Shown here piece by piece: positions 59,223 to 64,000 of a DNA stretch of 64,000 nt. The notes under the pieces were generated by a model. That model had not been told where the DNA came from and made no database searches. It saw only the letters and a list, made by a program, of their open reading frames with translations. The stretch's first letter is position 1; each line of letters starts with the position of its first letter. The DNA is from Neoroseomonas eburnea (GTDB lineage Bacteria; Pseudomonadota; Alphaproteobacteria; Acetobacterales; Acetobacteraceae): positions 203,897 to 267,896 of the forward strand of contig NZ_JAAEDL010000002.1 of the NCBI RefSeq assembly GCF_018129005.1, written 5' to 3'. Position numbers and translations under genes: made by a program.

Positions 59223-60218
59223 ATGATCACCCGCCGTACCCTCGCCGGCGTCGCCGCCGGCGTGCTGCTCGCGCCCGGCTTCGCCATCGCGCAGCAGCAG
59301 ATGCGCCGCACCCTCGACGCGAACACCGCCATGCCGGAAGCCGGCCGCCGCCCGTGGGCGGAGCAGGTGCCGCAGCTCCGCGTCGGCCTGCTCGGCGGCG
59401 AGAACGAGGCCGATCGCCTCGGCCGCTTCGGCGCCTATCGCGAGCTGCTCGAGCGCACCTTCGGCGTGCCGACGCGGCTCTTCCCCGCCTCCGACTACGC
59501 GGGCGTGCTGCAGGCCTTCTCCGCCGGGCAGATCGAGATCGCCAGCATGGGCGCCTCCGGCTATGCCGGCGCCTGGCTCGACACCAATGGCGGCGTCGAG
59601 CCGCTGGTGGTCGCCGAGGAGAATGACGGCTCCATCGCCTATGTCGCCGTGCTCGTCGTGCGCGCGGATAGCGGCATCACGAACCTCGAGCAGATGCGCG
59701 GCAAGTCGCTTGCCTGGGCCGACCCGAACTCCACCTCCGGCTACCTGATCCCGCGCTTCGCGCTGCGCCGCGCCGGCATCGGTGTGGAGAGCGGCCAGTA
59801 CTTCTCCCGCACCGGCTTCGCCGGCGGGCATGAGCAGGGCGTCGTTGCCGTGCTGCAGCGCCAGTACGACGGCGCGGTGACCTGGGCCTCGGGCCAGGGC
59901 GACGTCGCGCAGGGCTATTCGCGCGGCAACCTGCGCGCGATGGTCGACAAGGGCATGCTGAACATGGCCGACCTCCGCGTGATCTGGACCTCCGACCCGA
60001 TCCCGAACGGCCCGCTCACCACCCGCACCGCGCTGCCGGCGGCGTTCAAGGAGGACATCAAGCGCTTCCACCTGGCGCTGCCGAAGGCGCATCCGGCGAT
60101 CTACCGCGAGATCGAGCGCGGCGGCGGCACCGGCTACCGCGAGGTCACGCACCAGACCTTCGACCTGATCGTCGAGCTGCGGCGCGAGGAAGCCGCCGCG
60201 CGCCGCCGGCGTTCGTGA
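59223..60218 (+). CDS. phnD: phosphonate-type ABC importer substrate-binding protein
   Basis: A 331-residue periplasmic binding protein of the PhnD family. The N-terminal ITRRTLAGVAAGVLLAPGFAIAQ is a signal peptide with a twin-arginine-like start. The mature part shows LRVGLLGGENEADRL, FPASDYAGVLQAFSAGQIEIASMGASGYAGAW, LVVRADSGITNLEQMRGKSLAWADPNSTSGYLIPR (split by structure into the two lobes) and IWTSDPIPNGPLTTRTALP. These match the phosphonate-binding pocket layout. AGGAG precedes the start. Its stop overlaps the next gene by 4 bp (GTGA). Confidence 0.92.
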   Translation: MITRRTLAGVAAGVLLAPGFAIAQQQMRRTLDANTAMPEAGRRPWAEQVPQLRVGLLGGENEADRLGRFGAYRELLERTFGVPTRLFPASDYAGVLQAFSAGQIEIASMGASGYAGAWLDTNGGVEPLVVAEENDGSIAYVAVLVVRADSGITNLEQMRGKSLAWADPNSTSGYLIPRFALRRAGIGVESGQYFSRTGFAGGHEQGVVAVLQRQYDGAVTWASGQGDVAQGYSRGNLRAMVDKGMLNMADLRVIWTSDPIPNGPLTTRTALPAAFKEDIKRFHLALPKAHPAIYREIERGGGTGYREVTHQTFDLIVELRREEAAARRRRS

Positions 60219-61117
60219 GCGCGGCCTACTCCACCGGCCTCCCCGCGGTGATCCGCGGGGAGGAAGCCTACCGCGCCGCGCAGCGCCAGAAGCGTGTGCA
60301 GGCGGCGCTCGGCGCCGCGATCCTGCTCGCCTGCCTGCTCGCCGCCGCCTGGGTCAGCGAGGCGCATCCCGCCACCCTCTGGGCCGGGCTGCCGCGCATC
60401 GGCGAGTATTTTTCCCGCATCCTGCCCGACCTGCGCTGGGCTTCGCTGTTCGCGGATGCCGAGACCGAGGGCTCCATCGCCTTCTGGCTCTACCGCCTGC
60501 CCGAATGGGCCTGGCTGATCTTCGAGACCGCCAACATGGCGGCGCTGGCGACGCTGATGGGCTCGGCGGCCGCGCTGCTGCTGTCCTTTCCGGCGGCGCG
60601 CAACATCGCGCCCTCGCCACTGGCCTTCCATCTTGCACGCCGCACGCTGGAGGCGCTGCGCACCGTCCCCGAGATCGTCTACGCGCTGATCTTCGTCTGG
60701 GCCTTCGGCGTCGGGCCGCTCGCCGGCATCCTCGCCATCGCGCTGCACAGCGCCGGCGCCAACGGCAAGCTGTTCGCCGAAGCCATCGAGAACGCCGACC
60801 TCAAGCCATGGGAGGCAGTGCGCGCCGCCGGCGGGTCCTGGGGGCATGGCTGCCGCTTCGCCGTGCTGCCGCAGGTGCTGCCGAACTTCCTCTCCTACCT
60901 GCTGCTGCGCTTCGAGGTGAACATCCGCTCCGCCAGCGTCATCGGCTTCGTCGGCGCGGGCGGCATCGGGGAGGAGCTCTACAAGGTGATCTCCTTCAAC
61001 TACTATGAGGAGATCAGCGCCATCGTCCTGCTGGTCATCCTCACCGTCGCCTGCGTCGACCTGCTCTCGGAACGCCTGCGCCACGCCGCCATCGGGCGAC
61101 TGGAGGCGGCACGATGA
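60215..61117 (+). CDS. phnE: phosphonate-type ABC importer permease 1
   Basis: A 300-residue inner-membrane permease of the PhnE family, about six transmembrane segments. It has the phn-typical FPAARNIAPSPLAFHLARRTLEALRTVPEIVYALIFVWAFG, the coupling motif EAIENADLKPWEAVRAAGGSWGHGCRFAVLPQVLPNFLSY, and SASVIGFVGAGGIGEELYKVISFNYYEE. The start is a GTG overlapping the PhnD stop. It forms a heterodimeric channel with the second PhnE-like permease, as in phnC-D-E1-E2 operons of other proteobacteria. Confidence 0.92.
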   Translation: MSAAYSTGLPAVIRGEEAYRAAQRQKRVQAALGAAILLACLLAAAWVSEAHPATLWAGLPRIGEYFSRILPDLRWASLFADAETEGSIAFWLYRLPEWAWLIFETANMAALATLMGSAAALLLSFPAARNIAPSPLAFHLARRTLEALRTVPEIVYALIFVWAFGVGPLAGILAIALHSAGANGKLFAEAIENADLKPWEAVRAAGGSWGHGCRFAVLPQVLPNFLSYLLLRFEVNIRSASVIGFVGAGGIGEELYKVISFNYYEEISAIVLLVILTVACVDLLSERLRHAAIGRLEAAR

Positions 61118-61950
61118 CCGGGCGCGCGAATGTCGCGATGTGGCGCGAACGCATGCCCGCGGCCTTCGGGGACAGCCCTGTGCGGCGCGCGCTCCGCGCG
61201 ACAGGCTGGGCGCTGTTCCTCGCCTGGCTGCTCGGCGCGCTATGGTGGTTCGGCTTCACGCCGCAGCGGCTGTGGAACGGGCTGTCGGGCCTCGGCACCA
61301 TCATCGTGCTGATGATCCCGCCCTCGCCGGGCGAGCTGTGGGTGGAGATCCTGAAGGGCATGGCGGAGAGCGTCGCCATGGCCTTCCTCGGCACCTGCAT
61401 GGCGGCGATCGTCGCGGTGCCGCTCGGCTTCCTCGGCGCCCGCAACATCGTCACCAGCCTGCTGTTCCGCTTCTCGCTGCGCCGCCTGCTGGACGGGTTC
61501 CGCGGCGTGGACCAGCTCATCTGGGCGCTCGCCTATGTGCGCGCGGTCGGCCTCGGGCCGCTGGCGGGCGTGCTGGCGATCTTCACCGCGGACATCGCCG
61601 TGCTGGCGAAGCTCTACGCCGAAGCGATCGAGAATGCGGAGAAGAAGCAGGCCGAAGGCGTGGTCGCTGCCGGCGGCGGGCGGCTTTCCGCCATCCGCTT
61701 CGGCATCCTGCCGCAGGTCGCGCCGGTGATGCTGGCGCAGGCGCTGTACTTCTTCGAGAGCAACACGCGCTCGGCCGCCATCCTCGGCGTTGTCGGCGCG
61801 GGCGGGATCGGGCTGCAGATCGCGGAACGCATCCGCGTGCGGCATTGGGACGAGGTGGCGTTCATCATCCTGCTGATGATCGCGACGGTCGCGGCGATCG
61901 ACTTCGTGTCGGGACGCATCCGGCGGCGGCTGATCGGGGAGCGAGGGTAG
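61114..61950 (+). CDS. phnE: phosphonate-type ABC importer permease 2
   Basis: A 278-residue inner-membrane permease, paralogue of permease 1. It has FLGARNIVTSLLFRFSLRRLLDGFRGVDQLIWALAYVRAVG, the coupling motif EAIENAEKKQAEGVVAAGGGRLSAIRFGILPQVAPVML, and TRSAAILGVVGAGGIGLQIAERIRVRHWDE. The order of motifs matches the partner. An ATGA overlap with permease 1 shows coupling. It is the last gene of the phn unit; the following 205 bp hold a hairpin array and then a convergent gene. Confidence 0.92.
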   Translation: MTGRANVAMWRERMPAAFGDSPVRRALRATGWALFLAWLLGALWWFGFTPQRLWNGLSGLGTIIVLMIPPSPGELWVEILKGMAESVAMAFLGTCMAAIVAVPLGFLGARNIVTSLLFRFSLRRLLDGFRGVDQLIWALAYVRAVGLGPLAGVLAIFTADIAVLAKLYAEAIENAEKKQAEGVVAAGGGRLSAIRFGILPQVAPVMLAQALYFFESNTRSAAILGVVGAGGIGLQIAERIRVRHWDEVAFIILLMIATVAAIDFVSGRIRRRLIGERG

Positions 61951-61954
61951 CGAC

Positions 61955-62145
61955 CGGGGAGGGCTCTGCCCTCCCCGAACCCCTCCCGCCGAGGGCTTAA
62001 GGCCCTCGGAACCCTCAAGTCTTCCGGGAACTCCGGGCAAGCCTGGCGCGCCATGCCCCTCCCGCACTCCCCGACCAAGTCCTGGTTTCCAAAGGCCTTT
62101 CGGCCTTTGGCGGGGTGAGGTCCAGAGAGGGGCGGCGCCCCTCTC
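61955..62145. repeat. array of four hairpins between convergent genes
   Basis: Four short inverted repeats are packed into one intergenic region: 61955-61964 with 61968-61977 (loop tct), 61989-61996 with 62002-62009 (loop ttaag), 62089-62097 with 62102-62110 (loop tttc), and 62125-62133 with 62137-62145 (loop ggc). The words ccctccccgaacccctccc at about 61969-61987 match, in reverse complement, the repeat at 38615-38636. The array may end both transcripts and belongs to a dispersed repeat family. Confidence 0.65.
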
Positions 62146-62155
62146 CGGTGCATCC

Positions 62156-63784
62156 TCACCCACCCATGCCGATCGGCGTGAGGTCCTGGAACCACGACTG
62201 CGCCTGCACGAACCCCTGCACGCGCCGGTGCATCGCGCGCGGGTTCATGTCGTGCGCCACGAACAGGAACAGCGCGTCGTCCAGCACCTTGTCATGGAGC
62301 TGCTTCAGCAGCGCGTCCTGCGCCGCCGGGTCGAAGGTTTCGTACACCTGGTTGATGATCGCGTCGTAGGACGGATCGTTCAGGTAGCCCCAATTGTTCG
62401 CGGCCGGCGGCGTGAGGTCCGACTTCAGCAGCCGCACCATGGCCGTGAAGGGATCGAGCGCCGTGTAGGAGACGTTGATCGCATCGCAGCCGCGCACCGA
62501 TGCCGCGCCCGCGCCTTCGCGCCAGGTGCCGAGCAGCGAGTTCCAGTCGAACACCTCGAAGGTGATCTCGATGCCGACTTCCTTGAGCTGCTGCTGCAGC
62601 GCCTCGTTCATCGCCAGCACCTGCATCTGGCCGGAGCCGGAAGAGGAGATGGCGACCTTGGTGCGCAGCGGCGTGCGCGGCGTGATGCCCGCTTCCGCCA
62701 GCAGGCGCCCCGCGCCGGCCTGGTCGTAGGTCAGGCGCGGGCTGCGCACCGGATTCCATGGCCCGCCGACCGGCACCAGGCCGCCGCCTTCCAGCATGGT
62801 GCCCGCCAGCATCTCCTTCATGCCGGTGCGGTCGATGGCGAGGTTGGCGCCCCGGCGCACACGCACGTCGCGCCAGGGCGAGCCCTCGCGCAGCGAGAGG
62901 TGCCAGGTCCAGTTGTGGCCGTACTGGTTGGTGACGATGTTGAACCCCGCCTGGCGCAGGGAGGGGATGGCATCGGGCGGCGGCGCCTCGATGAAGTCCA
63001 CCTGGTTGGAGCGCAGCGCGGCGACGCGGGTATTCGCCTCCGGCAGCGGCAGCAGCGTCAGGCGCGCGACCTTGGGGATGCGCCGCTCCTCCCAGTAGTC
63101 GGGGTTGCGCACCAGGATGGCGCGCTCACGGATGCTGAAGGTCTCGAGCTTGAACGGCCCGGTGCCGACCGGCTGCTGCAGGAACTTGTCGTTGTCGCGC
63201 CCGGCGGCTTCCCAGGCGGCGCGGTGGGTGATGCCGGTCCAGGTCGCGCCATAGGGGACCAGGCTGTCCACCGTGCGCGTCTCGATGATGAAGGTGTTGG
63301 GCCCTTCGGCGTACCAGTTCACCAGGGTCGGCATGCGGCCGCGCACCTGGGCGGACCCGCGCGGGTCGAATTCCGGGGCGTCGTTCTTGAAGGCGCGGTT
63401 GTAGGAGAAGACCACGTCCTCGGCCGTCATGACCTTGCCGTCGTGGAACTTCACGCCCTCCCGCAGGGTGAAGATCCAGCGCTTCGGATTGTTCGGATCC
63501 ACCCGCCAGGACGTGGCGAGGCCGGGGCGCAGCGGCGCCGGCCGGTCGCTCATGGACAGGTCCCACTGCACGAGCTGGTCGTAGATGGTGATGCCCATGA
63601 AGCGGTGCCCTTCGGCGCCCTGGTCGGGCATGCCGTTGGACAGCGGCACGGCAGAGGCGGTCATGCCGATGCGCAGATTGCCGCCCGGCGCCTGTGCCAT
63701 GGCAAGGTCGTAGGGAAGTGCCGTGGCGAGGCCGAGGGCTGCGCCACCGCCAAGGAGGCGCCTGCGGCTGAGAGGGGGATTCAT
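62156..63784 (-). CDS. family 5 solute-binding protein, orphan, third paralogue
   Basis: A 542-residue periplasmic peptide-type binding protein with a twin-arginine-like signal (LSRRRLLGGGAALGLATALP, cleavage near AMAQ). Body landmarks are NLRIGMTASAVPLSNGMPDQ, WIFTLREGVKFHDGKVMTAEDVVFSYNRAF, GPFKLETFSIRERAILV, RLLAEAGITP and the C-terminal VQGFVQAQSWFQDLTPIGMGG. The last segment is shared with the two tandem binding proteins at 53898 and 55588, so all three form one subfamily. No permease genes adjoin it. The ATG at 63784 has GGAG upstream; the longer opening to 63928 is not signal-like. Confidence 0.9.
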   Translation of the reverse strand: MNPPLSRRRLLGGGAALGLATALPYDLAMAQAPGGNLRIGMTASAVPLSNGMPDQGAEGHRFMGITIYDQLVQWDLSMSDRPAPLRPGLATSWRVDPNNPKRWIFTLREGVKFHDGKVMTAEDVVFSYNRAFKNDAPEFDPRGSAQVRGRMPTLVNWYAEGPNTFIIETRTVDSLVPYGATWTGITHRAAWEAAGRDNDKFLQQPVGTGPFKLETFSIRERAILVRNPDYWEERRIPKVARLTLLPLPEANTRVAALRSNQVDFIEAPPPDAIPSLRQAGFNIVTNQYGHNWTWHLSLREGSPWRDVRVRRGANLAIDRTGMKEMLAGTMLEGGGLVPVGGPWNPVRSPRLTYDQAGAGRLLAEAGITPRTPLRTKVAISSSGSGQMQVLAMNEALQQQLKEVGIEITFEVFDWNSLLGTWREGAGAASVRGCDAINVSYTALDPFTAMVRLLKSDLTPPAANNWGYLNDPSYDAIINQVYETFDPAAQDALLKQLHDKVLDDALFLFVAHDMNPRAMHRRVQGFVQAQSWFQDLTPIGMGG

Positions 63785-63929
63785 CGAGGACTCCGCTGAC
63801 GGAAACACCGTCGCGGACCCTAGGACCGCCTGCACGGATTGTGTGCTCCGCGGCATGAATTGACGCGCAGTCGGGCGAAGATTTTCCATTTTGCACAGAA
63901 ACCCTGCAGGTCCGGGACGGCAGGGCACG

Positions 63930-63962
63930 AAAAAGGCCGCCGGGCGTGAGCCGGGCGGCCTT
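63930..63962 (-). terminator. intrinsic terminator of a minus-strand gene beyond the right edge
   Basis: A 9 bp G+C-rich stem (aaggccgcc at 63933-63941 with ggcggcctt at 63954-63962), read on the minus strand, is followed by five T residues (63934-63930). It stops transcription entering from beyond base 64000. A TAG at 63989-63991 on the minus strand, preceded by three open codons (Arg-Glu-Glu), is probably the end of that gene, but too little is present to name it. Confidence 0.72.
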
Positions 63963-64000
63963 GCCTGCCTCGCCGTCGGCGGTGCCGGCTATTCCTCGCG

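Overview
The window is very G+C-rich (roughly 70% by eye) and densely coded, with many 1-8 bp start/stop overlaps. It has no tRNA, rRNA, insertion sequence or CRISPR array that I can recognise. Gene content points to an alphaproteobacterium, most likely of the Acetobacteraceae (Roseomonas-like). The pointers are five Bug/TctC-type periplasmic receptors, five dipeptide-type solute-binding proteins, alphaproteobacterial-type metabolic genes and interspersed C-rich hairpin repeats. The family placement is inference.

Layout. 1-4.2 kb: the end of an acyl-CoA dehydrogenase, a Bug receptor, a 505 bp gene-free stretch, a c-type cytochrome, MogA and a small JAMM-like protein. 4.3-13.0 kb (minus): a seven-gene operon with a dimethylformamidase-like protein, a complete dipeptide-type ABC importer and a DoeB/aspartoacylase-like deacylase. 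A class II aldolase-like gene diverges from it. 13.9-19.7 kb (minus): a second importer operon with a fused double ATPase and a glyoxalase-like gene at its head. 19.8-22.0 kb: a degenerate short-chain dehydrogenase and a cyclic-diphosphoglycerate-synthetase-like P-loop protein, divergently arranged. 22.0-30.9 kb (minus): a surface polysaccharide locus with Wzm/Wzt-type ABC exporter, a 1,400-residue four-module glycosyltransferase/methyltransferase, a double GT2 protein and an RgpF-like protein. 30.9-33.1 kb: a glycine-zipper lipoprotein and a lytic transglycosylase lipoprotein with a SPOR domain.

33.3-41.7 kb (plus): an acyl-CoA catabolic operon: ADP-forming acyl-CoA synthetase, MaoC hydratase, isocitrate lyase/PEP mutase-type enzyme, CoA-transferase A and B, two acyl-CoA dehydrogenases and an enoyl-CoA hydratase. 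41.7-48.0 kb: an ABC exporter, an amidase, a DUF805 membrane protein, a small lipoprotein, an ATC hydrolase-like protein and a methyltransferase. 48.0-53.3 kb: three Bug receptors in a row (the first two a clear tandem duplication), an enolase-superfamily enzyme and an EamA exporter. 53.4-58.3 kb (minus): a Bug receptor, two tandem paralogous solute-binding proteins without permeases, and a NIPSNAP protein. 58.3-62.0 kb (plus): phnC-phnD-phnE-phnE behind a recognisable Pho box. 62.2-63.8 kb (minus): a third member of the same orphan binding-protein subfamily.

The window reads as a scavenging and catabolic region (peptide/amide import, carboxylate receptors, phosphonate import, acyl-CoA degradation) interrupted by a cell-surface polysaccharide locus. 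The points most worth a second look are the amidohydrolase-flanked importer operon, the four-module surface-glycan protein, the Pho box, the short-chain dehydrogenase lacking its catalytic tyrosine, and the interspersed hairpin repeat family.
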